Below are positions 7,049 through 14,729 of a DNA stretch of 22,344 nt, piece by piece. The notes beneath the pieces were generated by a model, which was given only the letters and a program-made list of their open reading frames with translations, was not told where the DNA came from and searched no databases. The stretch spans positions 1 through 22,344 of the forward strand of contig JBHELF010000114.1 in NCBI GenBank assembly GCA_046263155.1, read 5' to 3'. The DNA is from DATADF01 sp046263155 (lineage in GTDB: Bacteria; Actinomycetota; CADDZG01; WHSQ01). The position numbers and the translations under genes were made by a program. Positions within the stretch are counted from its first letter, which is position 1, and each line of letters opens with the position of its first letter.

Positions 7049-8359
7049 ATGCAGAGAGTCCTCCCGGATACGGCCGCGATCGAGGCCAGCGGCCGGCTCC
7101 ATCTAGCGGGCTGTGACGCGGTGGAGCTCGCCGAGACCTTCGGCACACCGCTCATCGTTCTGGATCGGGCGAGCATCGAGACGCGCGCCAAGGCTTTCGC
7201 ATCCGTGCTCGAGGCCGAGCGCGTTTTCTACGCGGCGAAAGCCTTCTGCTGTGTGGCCATGTGCGAGCTGCTCGAGTCCCTAGGCCTGAGTCTCGACGTC
7301 TGCACCCGGGGGGAGCTGGAGACGGCGCTGGCCGCCGGTTTTCCTCCAGAGCGCATCTTGTTCCACGGCAACAACAAGTCGGTTGCCGAGTTGGAGCGCG
7401 CCACCGACGTCGGCCTCGGGCGTGTCGTAGTTGACTCCTTGGACGAGCTGACGAGGCTCGACGAAGTGGGGTTCGCCGGTCGCCTGTTGTTGCGGGTGAC
7501 GCCGGGGGTCGAAGCCCACACCCACGAGTTCGTCCAGACGGGCCAAGAGGATTCCAAGTTCGGATTTGGCATCGGGGATGTTGCCATCGAGGGCCTGCGT
7601 CGCGCTCGGGAATTGGAGCGGCCCGACCTCGTTGGTGTTCACGCGCACATCGGCTCGCAGATATTCGAGTTGGCCGCCTACGACCTCGCGATCGAGCGAC
7701 TCGCAGACTTTCTTTTGCGAGCGCGGACCGAACTTGGGTTCAGCGCGCAGGAGCTGAATCTCGGAGGGGGTTTCGGAATCGCGCACACCCGCGACGAGCT
7801 CACGCCCGATCCCGCGGACTCGGTGGGTCGACTAGTAGGAGCCGTGGAGAGGGAATTCGCGGCGCGCGACCTCCCAGTTCCGGCGGTCGCGGTGGAGCCG
7901 GGGCGAGCGATCGTCGGCCAGGCGGCCGTCACCCTTTATCGCGTCGGCACGGTGAAGAGGGTCCCCGGCGCCAATACCTACGTCGCCGTCGACGGGGGCA
8001 TGGGCGACAACATCAGGCCCCCTCTGTACGGTGCCAAGTACGAGACGTTGTTGGCGAACCGCGCGCGCGATGAGGCGACCGCGCGCGCCGACGTCGTGGG
8101 CAAGTTCTGCGAATCGGGCGACTTCCTGATCAAGGGAGCCCATCTGCCGTCCGACGTGCAGGCCGGAGATCTTCTCTGTATCCCGGCAACCGGCGCGTAC
8201 ACGTACTCCATGGCCTCTAACTACAACCGGCAACCGCGGCCCGCCGCCGTCATGGTCGCCGACGGAAAGGCGACCGAGATCGTGGCGCGTGAGACTTACG
8301 AGGACGTCCTCCGGCTCGACCGGCGGCTCGACGGCAAATCGATTTTGTCGCCAGGATGA
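7049..8359 (+). CDS. lysA: Diaminopimelate decarboxylase
   Basis: The 436-residue PLP enzyme removes CO2 from meso-diaminopimelate to give L-lysine, the last step of the pathway. It has the fold-type III alanine-racemase-like barrel with the Schiff-base lysine K64 in VFYAAKAF, the VHAHIGSQI block, the phosphate-binding GGGFGI loop, EPGRAIV, and the C-terminal domain with CESGDFL (active-site Cys of the dimer partner) and TGAYTYSMASNYN. The length is normal. ATG at 7049 begins the usual N-terminal segment and appears to be leaderless. In mycobacteria lysA directly follows argS; here a PhzF-like and a sialidase-like gene lie between. The next gene is 49 bases away with its own promoter. Confidence 0.97.
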   Translation: MQRVLPDTAAIEASGRLHLAGCDAVELAETFGTPLIVLDRASIETRAKAFASVLEAERVFYAAKAFCCVAMCELLESLGLSLDVCTRGELETALAAGFPPERILFHGNNKSVAELERATDVGLGRVVVDSLDELTRLDEVGFAGRLLLRVTPGVEAHTHEFVQTGQEDSKFGFGIGDVAIEGLRRARELERPDLVGVHAHIGSQIFELAAYDLAIERLADFLLRARTELGFSAQELNLGGGFGIAHTRDELTPDPADSVGRLVGAVEREFAARDLPVPAVAVEPGRAIVGQAAVTLYRVGTVKRVPGANTYVAVDGGMGDNIRPPLYGAKYETLLANRARDEATARADVVGKFCESGDFLIKGAHLPSDVQAGDLLCIPATGAYTYSMASNYNRQPRPAAVMVADGKATEIVARETYEDVLRLDRRLDGKSILSPG

Positions 8360-8372
8360 CGTGGCCACGCTA

Positions 8373-8401
8373 TTGATGTAAGCAACGGGGATCCTTAGGC
8401 T
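8373..8401 (+). promoter_or_regulatory. Promoter for the nucleotide cyclase gene (TTGATG, 17 bases, TAGGCT)
   Basis: TTGATG at 8373-8378 and TAGGCT at 8396-8401 are separated by 17 bases. The -10 box lies at -13 to -8 from the GTG start at 8409, so transcription would begin at about the start codon. This is the best-formed promoter of the leaderless group in this window. Confidence 0.6.
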
Positions 8402-8408
8402 TCGAGGC

Positions 8409-9806
8409 GTGTCGTCACAGGCCCAAGACCTTCAGCCGGCCGCCGTGGACAAGCCACAGCGCGGCTGGTCGCTTGCATCGCTATACCTCTTGGATGCGCC
8501 CGATCCCGCGGAGCGCCTGAAGCAGTTCGCCTCGCTGGGCGGCGCACTTCTCATTGGCGGCGGCGCCCTCACGTTGATCGTTTCGTTCTTGCCGGGCGCA
8601 CCAGAGGTCTTTCGCTATGAACGCGCCGTCGGGCTGACGGGACTTGTGGCCACGCTGGTGGGTCTCGGCCTCACGTCATTTCCACAGCTCGTGAGTCCAT
8701 TTCTTATGTTCAGCATCCTGATAGGGGCCGTCTTTCTGATCACTTTCGGTTCGTATGCGGCCGGAGCCGACCAGATGGCCTACGGAGCGATGTTTTACTG
8801 CCTGAACGCCGCGCTCGCCTTCTGCGGGCTGAAGCGCCGCTATGCAACCATTGTGCTGGGGTTGATCGGGGTGTGCTTCGCCGTCGTCCTGCTCGCTCAA
8901 CAACCGCTCGCGACAGCTATCAGCGCGTGGATCTTCACGATAGGCACGGTGTACGTGACCGGTGCCTTTGTCGCTTGGCTGGTCCAATACGGTCATCGGC
9001 TCGCAGTATCCGAACGAACGGCTCGGACATTGGCCGAGCGCTCTCAGGCGGAGCTGGCGGAGTTGAATCGGGAACTCGAGAGTCGTGTTCAACAACAAGT
9101 GGCCGAAGTTGAGAGACTGGCTCGCCTTCGCGGCGTGCTCTCGCCGGAAGTGACAAATGCCATTCTGGGGTCCGACGAGCTGCTTAAGCCTCACCGAAGG
9201 GAGATAGCCGTCTTCTTCGTCGATCTGCGCGGCTTCACCAGCTTCGCTTCGGAGGTTGAGCCCGAAGAGGTCGTAGACCTTCTCTCGCAGTTCTACGCCA
9301 CGCTGGGCAGGCTCTTCGCCCGATATCAGGCAACCGTCGGAATGTTCGAGGGTGATGGAGTCATGGCTTTCTTCGGCGATCCCGTTTCAGTGGAGGCGCC
9401 TGCGGCCAACGCCGTTGAAACGGCGCTTGCTTTGAGAACGGAGATGACATCCGTCTTGAGTCCCTGGCGCGAGCGCGGGTTTGAACTCCACTATGGCGTC
9501 GGTATTGCACTCGGGTATGCCACCCTCGGTCTGGTTGGTTTCGAGGGCCGGCAGGAATACACAGCCGTGGGGACGATAGTGAATCTTGCCTCTCGACTCT
9601 GCGACGAAGCGAGTCCTGGAGAGATCCTCTTGGATAAGCGTGCCGCGACGGCTGCGCCTAAACACGTTGAGCTCCAGCCCATTGAGGCAGTTCAGCTGAA
9701 GGGATTCCGCGACCCCGTTATGGGTTTTCGCGTCGTGGAATTGGGCGGCCGCGCGGGAAAGCTGAAGCTTGTCGCCGGGGACGAGAAAACTGGAAGCGGC
9801 AGCTAA
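8409..9806 (+). CDS. Membrane-anchored class III adenylate/guanylate cyclase
   Basis: The 465-residue protein has about six hydrophobic helices (between residues 43 and 195), a charged coiled-coil-like linker (about 198-240, with AERSQAELAELNRELESRVQ) and a C-terminal class III cyclase domain. The metal-binding aspartates are D272 in VFFVDLRGFTSF and D316 in MFEGDGVMAFFGDP, 44 residues apart as usual. The transition-state residues N392 and R396 are in VNLASRL. All residues needed for catalysis of a cyclic nucleotide are therefore present, and the domain probably works as a homodimer. The residues that choose ATP or GTP do not give a clear answer by eye. The membrane part shows no named sensor domain. 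GTG at 8409 fits the promoter upstream. A terminator hairpin follows. Confidence 0.93.
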   Translation: MSSQAQDLQPAAVDKPQRGWSLASLYLLDAPDPAERLKQFASLGGALLIGGGALTLIVSFLPGAPEVFRYERAVGLTGLVATLVGLGLTSFPQLVSPFLMFSILIGAVFLITFGSYAAGADQMAYGAMFYCLNAALAFCGLKRRYATIVLGLIGVCFAVVLLAQQPLATAISAWIFTIGTVYVTGAFVAWLVQYGHRLAVSERTARTLAERSQAELAELNRELESRVQQQVAEVERLARLRGVLSPEVTNAILGSDELLKPHRREIAVFFVDLRGFTSFASEVEPEEVVDLLSQFYATLGRLFARYQATVGMFEGDGVMAFFGDPVSVEAPAANAVETALALRTEMTSVLSPWRERGFELHYGVGIALGYATLGLVGFEGRQEYTAVGTIVNLASRLCDEASPGEILLDKRAATAAPKHVELQPIEAVQLKGFRDPVMGFRVVELGGRAGKLKLVAGDEKTGSGS

Positions 9807-9836
9807 GCCTTCCTTTACGAAAGCGGCTGTCGGTAT

Positions 9837-9859
9837 CGCGGCAGGTATGCCGCGTTATT
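9837..9859 (+). terminator. Rho-independent terminator after the cyclase gene
   Basis: Stem CGCGGCA (9837-9843) pairs with TGCCGCG (9848-9854) around a GGTA loop and is followed by TTATT. It lies 30 bases after the cyclase stop and just before the end of the convergent PH-like gene. The stem is perfect but the T tract is short, so it may be only moderately efficient. Confidence 0.6.
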
Positions 9860-9878
9860 CGATGGGATAGGGGTCCTG

Positions 9879-10307
9879 CTACTCGATAGACGAGCCCAGA
9901 ACCTGCGCCACCTGCTCGGCGTCCTTGCGGAACTGGCGAGGCACGTCGAACTCCCAGGCGGAACCGTCAGAAAAATCTAGCTCCAAGATGCTTACGAGCT
10001 TGCCCTTCTTGAGGCGCGAACCGGTCAGCTGGGCGCGCTGCACCTGGCCCAGCACCTCGTCGGAACGCTTGGGCTTGAAGTTCATGAGGTTTTTCTTGAT
10101 GTTGTAAAGCACGAGCGAGTCGGGCATGACCGTCAAGAATGCGCCCTTGCCGATACCTGCGGCAATGGGTGAGTTGGCGCCCTTCTTGTCCATTTTCACG
10201 GCGATCGCGGCCCCCACGAGACCTCCCGCGCCCATAGCTGCTCCGGCCCCGATCGAACCGCGGCGCGCCACAAAAACGGATGCGATCCCACTCCCGGGCT
10301 GACTCAT
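9879..10307 (-). CDS. Small protein with a PH-like C-terminal domain and Gly/Ala-rich hydrophobic segment
   Basis: The 142-residue protein starts at ATG 10307 behind a near-perfect AGAAGGAGG site; a longer frame reaching 10793 overlaps the upstream gene and was rejected. Residues about 18-36 form a glycine/alanine-rich hydrophobic run (GAGAAMGAGGLVGAAIAV) that could insert in a membrane or be a flexible linker. Residues about 55-140 (AFLTVMPDSLVLYNIKK, LTGSRLKKGKLVSILELDF, GSAWEFDVPRQFRKDAEQV) have the alternating strands and terminal helix of bacterial PH-like domains. Those serve in protein or membrane contacts. I do not recognise a named family or function. It follows the lipoprotein-like gene by 65 bases and is read in the same direction, but the strong ribosome binding site suggests it is translated independently. 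Confidence 0.8.
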   Translation of the reverse strand: MSQPGSGIASVFVARRGSIGAGAAMGAGGLVGAAIAVKMDKKGANSPIAAGIGKGAFLTVMPDSLVLYNIKKNLMNFKPKRSDEVLGQVQRAQLTGSRLKKGKLVSILELDFSDGSAWEFDVPRQFRKDAEQVAQVLGSSIE

Positions 10308-10354
10308 CGTTCCTCCTTCTCTCTTATCGACACCGATGAGCTTAGGGTCTTGAA

Positions 10355-10393
10355 CTCCCGAAAAAAAGAGGCTTAGGCCGTCGGTTTCGGGAG
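10355..10393 (-). repeat. Inverted repeat spanning the stop codon of the lipoprotein-like gene
   Basis: CTCCCGAAA (10355-10363) and TTTCGGGAG (10385-10393) are 9-base perfect inverted repeats around a 21-base loop that contains the stop codon. On the minus strand a run of seven T lies just inside the downstream arm. It could be a weak terminator or an RNA element between the two minus-strand genes. The long loop makes a classic terminator unlikely. Confidence 0.35.
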
Positions 10394-11329
10394 CTGCGAC
10401 GTATTGACCACATCGAAGTTCTCTCCCAGCACATCGCCGATCTCGCGGAGGGCGTCGTTGTCCCAGTTGCCGTTGGGTGTCCCGCTGATGAACCAATCCG
10501 AGCCGTTGTCGGCGACGATCATTCCGTACGTCTTGAGCGCCTGCAGGATCACCCGAGCCTGCTCGGAGAAGCCGGATATGTCGAAGTCGGCCTTCAACCG
10601 CAGGCGCTGGCCCATCGCCGGCAGGTCGGGATCGTCGGAGTCCGAGGCGAAGTGACGCGCGGGATAGATGTATTCGCGGCGGGTCTGAGAGACGGTGAAT
10701 CTGAGGGCGTGGTCGATGACGCCCGTAGCCACCTCGTCGTAACGGGCGAGCCCCGGAAGGATCGGAAGCCCGGCTGCATCGGCGGAGGTCCAATCCTTCG
10801 GCCGCAGCGCGTTTGACTCGAGGTCCCAGGTGGCTCCGGAGGCTGCTTTCCAGGACGCGCCGCCGTTAACGGGGAATGCGCGATAGAGCTCGTACAACCT
10901 GCAGCGGCCCCGATCGACGACGAGCACATGACGGTCTCCGGTCGCCTGTCGGCCTCCCTCGATGGGGGCGTTCGGAGGAATGGGAAACGGCCCCGGGTCC
11001 GACTCGTCGCCGTAGGCGGTGTACCTGATTCGCACCTTCGGCTGATCGCGCGGGACGACCGTGAATGGGATTCCGATCCTTGCCCCCTCGTATAACCCCG
11101 AACCGAAATCTGGATGGAGGCCCTGGTCCGCTCCGATGTTGGCGATGATCGCGTCCGAGTTCTCTAACACCGGGAGTTCGTCGACCTTCAGGTTCCAATG
11201 ATTGTCGGTCGGGAACATCGGACATTTCGGCGCCCGCTTCAGGGGTGTGGAGGAGGCCGGCGGAGCGGTTGCGGTGCTGCAGCTCAGCAGGATGGTGATT
11301 GCGATCGCAGCGGGGGCCGGCTGACGCAT
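10373..11329 (-). CDS. Conserved secreted, probable lipoprotein of unknown function
   Basis: I place the start at ATG 11329 (318 residues) because the signal peptide begins there: MRQPAPAAIAITILLSC, with a lipobox-like ILLSC and then a Ser/Thr/Pro/Ala linker. A longer frame from 11386 adds 19 residues with no signal-peptide character. The mature part contains blocks I associate with a widespread bacterial family lacking a known function: CPMFPTDNHWN, ANIGADQGLHPDFGSGLYEG, GIPFTVVPRDQPKV, then DRHVLVVDRGRCRLYELY, WDLESNALRPKDWTSADAAG, the LPILPGLARYDE segment and TYGMIVADNGSDWFISGTPN. The protein is rich in Asp, Asn, Trp and Tyr, which would suit an extracellular carbohydrate-binding or hydrolytic fold, but that is speculation. 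It lies downstream of the Fpg-like gene behind a strong hairpin, so it is probably transcribed separately. Confidence 0.8.
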   Translation of the reverse strand: MRQPAPAAIAITILLSCSTATAPPASSTPLKRAPKCPMFPTDNHWNLKVDELPVLENSDAIIANIGADQGLHPDFGSGLYEGARIGIPFTVVPRDQPKVRIRYTAYGDESDPGPFPIPPNAPIEGGRQATGDRHVLVVDRGRCRLYELYRAFPVNGGASWKAASGATWDLESNALRPKDWTSADAAGLPILPGLARYDEVATGVIDHALRFTVSQTRREYIYPARHFASDSDDPDLPAMGQRLRLKADFDISGFSEQARVILQALKTYGMIVADNGSDWFISGTPNGNWDNDALREIGDVLGENFDVVNTSQLPKPTA

Positions 11330-11403
11330 CGCGTCAGCTAACCATGCGGTCGGCTTTACGAATAGAGCGGTGCATCCCGTTTCCAATCGGTTCTTCCTGC
11401 AGG

Positions 11404-11424
11404 AGGCGTCGAAAAACGACGCCT
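11404..11424 (-). terminator. Strong hairpin after the Fpg-like gene
   Basis: A perfect 8-bp stem (AGGCGTCG with CGACGCCT) around a five-base loop (AAAAA on the plus strand, TTTTT on the minus strand) begins 15 bases after the stop codon of the minus-strand glycosylase gene. No T tract follows on the minus strand, so it may be a U-less terminator or an mRNA 3'-end stabiliser. Confidence 0.5.
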
Positions 11425-11439
11425 GGCTCCGGACGGAAG

Positions 11440-12273
11440 CTACTTAAGCAACTTTGACAGCCGGCGATCGGCCAGCACCTTGCCTCCGGTCTGGCAGGCG
11501 GGGCAGTAGACGACCTCATGGGACTCGAACGACACTCGCTGCAGGCTCGCGCCACAACGGGGGCACGGGTTGCCGAAGCGGCCGTGGATCGTGAAGTGCT
11601 CACCCAACTTCGGTGGCAGTCCGCCGATTCGCGTGCGCTCTTTAGCCAGGCCCTCCTCTAGCACCGCGCGCACGGCGTCTAGCAGACGAGTTCGCTCACT
11701 CTCGTCGAGCGCGGACAGCGAAGCGAAAGGAGAAAGCGCGGCACGGTGAAGAGCGTCGTCGGTAAACCCCCGCCCGATACCAGCCACGGTGTGCTGGTCG
11801 CGCAGCATCGTGTGGAGGTGTCGTCTGTCCTTTCCTTCGAGGATCAGCTTGGCGAACTCGTCCGACGACGGTTCGGGGCCCAGCCCTCGCAGGGGGCCGT
11901 CATCGTCGGAACGCAGGATCCAGAGGCCCGCCTTGCGATCGGTGCCGTATTCCTTGACAAAGAGGGCCGGCAGCGCGGCGAAGTGAAAACGGGCGACCGC
12001 TCCCTTCGGTTTCCCCGTCCTCGGAGGATCCTCGAATTCGACCCTCCCCGCCTGTGAGAGATGCATAAGGACCCGAAGTTCGTCGAAGTTCAGGGTCAGA
12101 AATTTGCCGCGGCGACCGGTGGCACGCAGGCGCGCGCCGTGCAGTGCCGTCGGCGGCGGATCGAACGTCTTCAGAGCCGAGAACTGAAGCAGGTCGACGC
12201 GTTTGATGATCCCGTCTCCAAATGTTTCCCAAACTCGTTCGGCAAGCGCTTGCATCTGCGGGAGCTCAGGCAT
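11440..12273 (-). CDS. Divergent formamidopyrimidine-DNA glycosylase (Fpg/Nei family)
   Basis: The 277-residue base-excision repair enzyme has the MutM/Nei layout. It has N-terminal PELP with the catalytic proline (after Met removal) and glutamate E3, the GRRGKFLTL lysine loop, a helix-two-turn-helix around VAGIGRGFTDDALHRA, and a C-terminal zinc finger CPRC...CPAC with 16 residues between the pairs. Several usually invariant positions differ. PELPE is PELPQ. The H2TH asparagine (GLGN in Fpg) is arginine (GIGR). The arginine at the tip of the zinc-finger hairpin is histidine in SFESHEVV. Catalytic P, E and K remain, so lyase activity is plausible but lesion specificity is open. The tail QTGGKVLADRRLSKLLK extends slightly beyond the finger. 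ATG at 12273 has no ribosome binding site but has a TANNNT box at -12. Confidence 0.9.
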   Translation of the reverse strand: MPELPQMQALAERVWETFGDGIIKRVDLLQFSALKTFDPPPTALHGARLRATGRRGKFLTLNFDELRVLMHLSQAGRVEFEDPPRTGKPKGAVARFHFAALPALFVKEYGTDRKAGLWILRSDDDGPLRGLGPEPSSDEFAKLILEGKDRRHLHTMLRDQHTVAGIGRGFTDDALHRAALSPFASLSALDESERTRLLDAVRAVLEEGLAKERTRIGGLPPKLGEHFTIHGRFGNPCPRCGASLQRVSFESHEVVYCPACQTGGKVLADRRLSKLLK

Positions 12274-12317
12274 GCGTTGATGGTAGGCGCGTACACGGGC
12301 GCTGGTAGCGTTTGGTG
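12274..12317. promoter_or_regulatory. Divergent leaderless promoters of the Fpg-like gene and hom
   Basis: The whole gap between the two divergent start codons is 44 bases. On the minus strand TACCAT (12285-12280) lies at -12 to -7 from the glycosylase ATG. On the plus strand TAGCGT (12306-12311) lies at -12 to -7 from the hom ATG at 12318. Both fit TANNNT, and neither gene has a Shine-Dalgarno sequence. The two -35 regions must overlap the opposing promoter, so their transcription may interfere. Confidence 0.55.
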
Positions 12318-13616
12318 ATGAATGGAGCGGTGCGTGTGGGCTTGCTCGGTTGCGGCATCGTGGGAGGCGGCACGGCTCGCATCCTCATCGAGCACGCCGA
12401 CGACCTCCGCCAGCGCGCGGGTGTTCCCATCGAGCTGGCGCGCATCGCGGTCCGCGACCTAACGAAACCCAGGGCGGTCGAGCTGCCCTCGGAGATCTGG
12501 ACGGACAACCCCAACGAGGTCGTTAAGGACCCCGATATCGACATCGTCGTCGAAGTCATCGGCGGGATAGAGCCACCCAAGAATCTGATCCTCGATTCGC
12601 TGAGCGCCGGCAAGCACGTGGTGACCGCGAACAAGGAACTGCTTGCAACGCAGGGGCAGGAACTCTTCAAGGTCGCCGCCGAGAAAGGCGTGGACTTTCT
12701 CTTCGAGGGAGCGGTCGCGGGCGGCATTCCAATCATTCGTCCGCTGAAGGAATCGCTCGCGGGGGATCGCGTCAAGCGTGTTCTTGGGATCGTGAATGGG
12801 ACCACCAATTTCATCCTGACGCGCATGTCCGAGCAGGCGGAATCGTTCCCCGAGGCTCTTGCGGAGGCCGAACGGCTCGGTTACACGGAGCTCGACCCGA
12901 GCGCCGACATCGAGGGATACGACGCGGCAGCAAAGCTAGCGATCCTCGCCTCGATTGCCTTCAACGCGCGCGTAGTGCAAGACAACGTCCATCGCGAGGG
13001 CATCGCGCAGGTGAAGAAGAGAGACATAGTCGCCGCTCACGACCTCGGCTATGAGGTGAAGCTACTGGCGGTCGCCGAGCGCCAGGACGACGAGATCGCG
13101 CTCTCGGTCCATCCCTCGATGATCCCGAGGAGGCACCCGCTCGCGGCGGTACGCGACGTGTTCAATGCAGTGTTTGTGGAGGGAGTTGAGACCGGCGAGC
13201 TCATGTTCCTCGGCCGGGGAGCCGGTTCGGGCCCGACGGGGTCGGCAGTGGTCGGCGACATCGTCGAGATCGCGCGCAACATTCGTACGGGCGGACGCAG
13301 CCCTGGATGCACGTGCTATCGCAATCCAGCTCGGATCCGTCACAAGGACATGGCGCGGGTTCGCTATTACGCCGTTCTCTCGGTGGTCGACCAGCCTGGT
13401 GTGCTGGCCGCAATCGCCGGCGTCTTTGCGGACAACGGTGTCTCTATCGCGAGCGTGCGCCAGGAAGGGTTCGCCGACGAGGCCACGCTCGTAGTCATCA
13501 CGCATGCTGCAACCGAAGGTCAGCATCAGGCGACTTTCCGCGATCTCGCGGAACTGAGCGTGGTGAAAAGTCTCGACTCCACAATGCGCGTCCACGGGAC
13601 GGCGGAGGAGGAGTGA
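12318..13616 (+). CDS. hom: Homoserine dehydrogenase
   Basis: The 432-residue enzyme reduces aspartate semialdehyde to homoserine with NAD(P)H, the branch point to threonine and methionine. It has the Rossmann motif GLLGCGIVGGG (8-18), K106 in VVTANKELLA, the substrate-binding block GAVAGGIPIIRPLKE, VNGTTNFIL, DIEGYDAAAKLAILA and the GAGSGPTGSAVVGD dinucleotide-closing loop. A C-terminal ACT domain (about 350-425, starting YYAVLSVVDQPGVLAAIA) implies threonine feedback control, as in Gram-positive enzymes. Three start codons lie in a row (TTG 12312, GTG 12315, ATG 12318). I chose ATG because the -10 box sits exactly at -12 from it. The stop overlaps the thrC start (GTGA). Confidence 0.96.
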   Translation: MNGAVRVGLLGCGIVGGGTARILIEHADDLRQRAGVPIELARIAVRDLTKPRAVELPSEIWTDNPNEVVKDPDIDIVVEVIGGIEPPKNLILDSLSAGKHVVTANKELLATQGQELFKVAAEKGVDFLFEGAVAGGIPIIRPLKESLAGDRVKRVLGIVNGTTNFILTRMSEQAESFPEALAEAERLGYTELDPSADIEGYDAAAKLAILASIAFNARVVQDNVHREGIAQVKKRDIVAAHDLGYEVKLLAVAERQDDEIALSVHPSMIPRRHPLAAVRDVFNAVFVEGVETGELMFLGRGAGSGPTGSAVVGDIVEIARNIRTGGRSPGCTCYRNPARIRHKDMARVRYYAVLSVVDQPGVLAAIAGVFADNGVSIASVRQEGFADEATLVVITHAATEGQHQATFRDLAELSVVKSLDSTMRVHGTAEEE

Positions 13617-14680
13617 CCGGGCCCCTCGCGGTCGCCGGCAGGAGAGGGGTCATCCAGCGCTACTTCGAGCACCTCCCCGTCGGCGACGCCACTCCGGTGG
13701 TCACGCTCGACGAAGGGGACACCCCGCTGATCTATTCGAAAAGTTTGTCAATGGAGGCGAGGGCGGAGGTGTGGCTGAAGTACGAGGGACTCAATCCCAC
13801 CGGTTCGTTCAAAGACCGCGGCATGACGGTTGCCATATCCAAGGCACTCGAACAGGGGTCACGCGCGGTGGTCTGCGCCTCGACCGGAAACACTTCCGCC
13901 TCGGCGGCGGCCTACTCGGCGCGCGCGGGGCTGCTTTGCGCGGTTCTGATTCCGCAGGGCAACGTGGCAATGGGGAAGCTGGCTCAGGCCCTGGTTCATG
14001 GCGCGCGTGTGTTCGAGATCGAGGGCAATTTCGACCAGGCTCTCAAACTCACACGCGCCATGTCGGAGAGCTATCCCATCACTTTGGTTAACTCTGTTAA
14101 TCCCTATCGCATCGAGGGTCAGAAGACGGCGGCGTTCGAGATCGTGGAGTCCCTTGGGCGCGCCCCCGATCTGCATCTGATGCCCGTCGGCAACGCCGGA
14201 AACATCACCGCGTACTGGCGTGGGTACAACGAGGCGCGGACGCTCGGATGGTCGAGTTCGCTGCCGAGAATGTTCGGGTTTCAGGCGGAAGGCGCAAACC
14301 CGATCGTGCGAGGTCATCCCATAGCCGAGCCGAAGACCGTAGCGACCGCGATCCGGATAGGAAATCCCGCATCGTGGTCGGGCGCCACCGAGGCGGCTGC
14401 CATGTCGGAAGGAGAGATTCGCTCCGTGCGCGACAAGGAGATTCTCGAGAGCTTTCGGACTCTCGCCACCGAGGGCGTCTATGTGGAGCTCGCGTCGGCC
14501 GCGTCCATTGCAGGGCTCCGACAGCTCAGTGCTGCAGGTCTCGTACCACCCGGCGCTCATATCGTGTGTGTCCTTACCGGGCACGGGTTGAAGGATCCGG
14601 ACTGGGCCATCGCGGGCGCTCCGCAGCCGAAGCGCATCGCAGCCGAGGTAGACGCACTCGTGGGAGAGCTTGACCTGTGA
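13613..14680 (+). CDS. thrC: Threonine synthase
   Basis: The 355-residue PLP enzyme converts O-phosphohomoserine to threonine. It has the fold-type II signature NPTGSFKDRGM with Schiff-base lysine K67, the CASTGNTSASAAAY substrate loop, the phosphate-binding PVGNAGNITAYW loop, and C-terminal VCVLTGHGLKDPD. Its length matches the short, ThrB-coupled type of actinobacteria and Bacillus rather than the longer E. coli type. GTG at 13613 overlaps the hom stop by four bases and has a GGAGGA site inside the end of hom, so translation is coupled. A longer frame from 13307 lies inside hom and has no family similarity. Confidence 0.96.
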   Translation: MTGPLAVAGRRGVIQRYFEHLPVGDATPVVTLDEGDTPLIYSKSLSMEARAEVWLKYEGLNPTGSFKDRGMTVAISKALEQGSRAVVCASTGNTSASAAAYSARAGLLCAVLIPQGNVAMGKLAQALVHGARVFEIEGNFDQALKLTRAMSESYPITLVNSVNPYRIEGQKTAAFEIVESLGRAPDLHLMPVGNAGNITAYWRGYNEARTLGWSSSLPRMFGFQAEGANPIVRGHPIAEPKTVATAIRIGNPASWSGATEAAAMSEGEIRSVRDKEILESFRTLATEGVYVELASAASIAGLRQLSAAGLVPPGAHIVCVLTGHGLKDPDWAIAGAPQPKRIAAEVDALVGELDL

Positions 14681-14729
14681 GACATCAGGCCGCATCCTTC
14701 GACGGACCCATCAACCAAAGGGAGCGCGC

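Noticed and set aside
10308..10793. N-terminal extension of the PH-like protein
   Set aside because: It overlaps the lipoprotein-like gene in another frame and is arginine-rich; ATG 10307 has a near-perfect AGAAGGAGG site.
13859..14695. Long minus-strand frame (278 codons) opposite thrC
   Set aside because: It lies fully antisense to a clearly recognised threonine synthase and has no family features.
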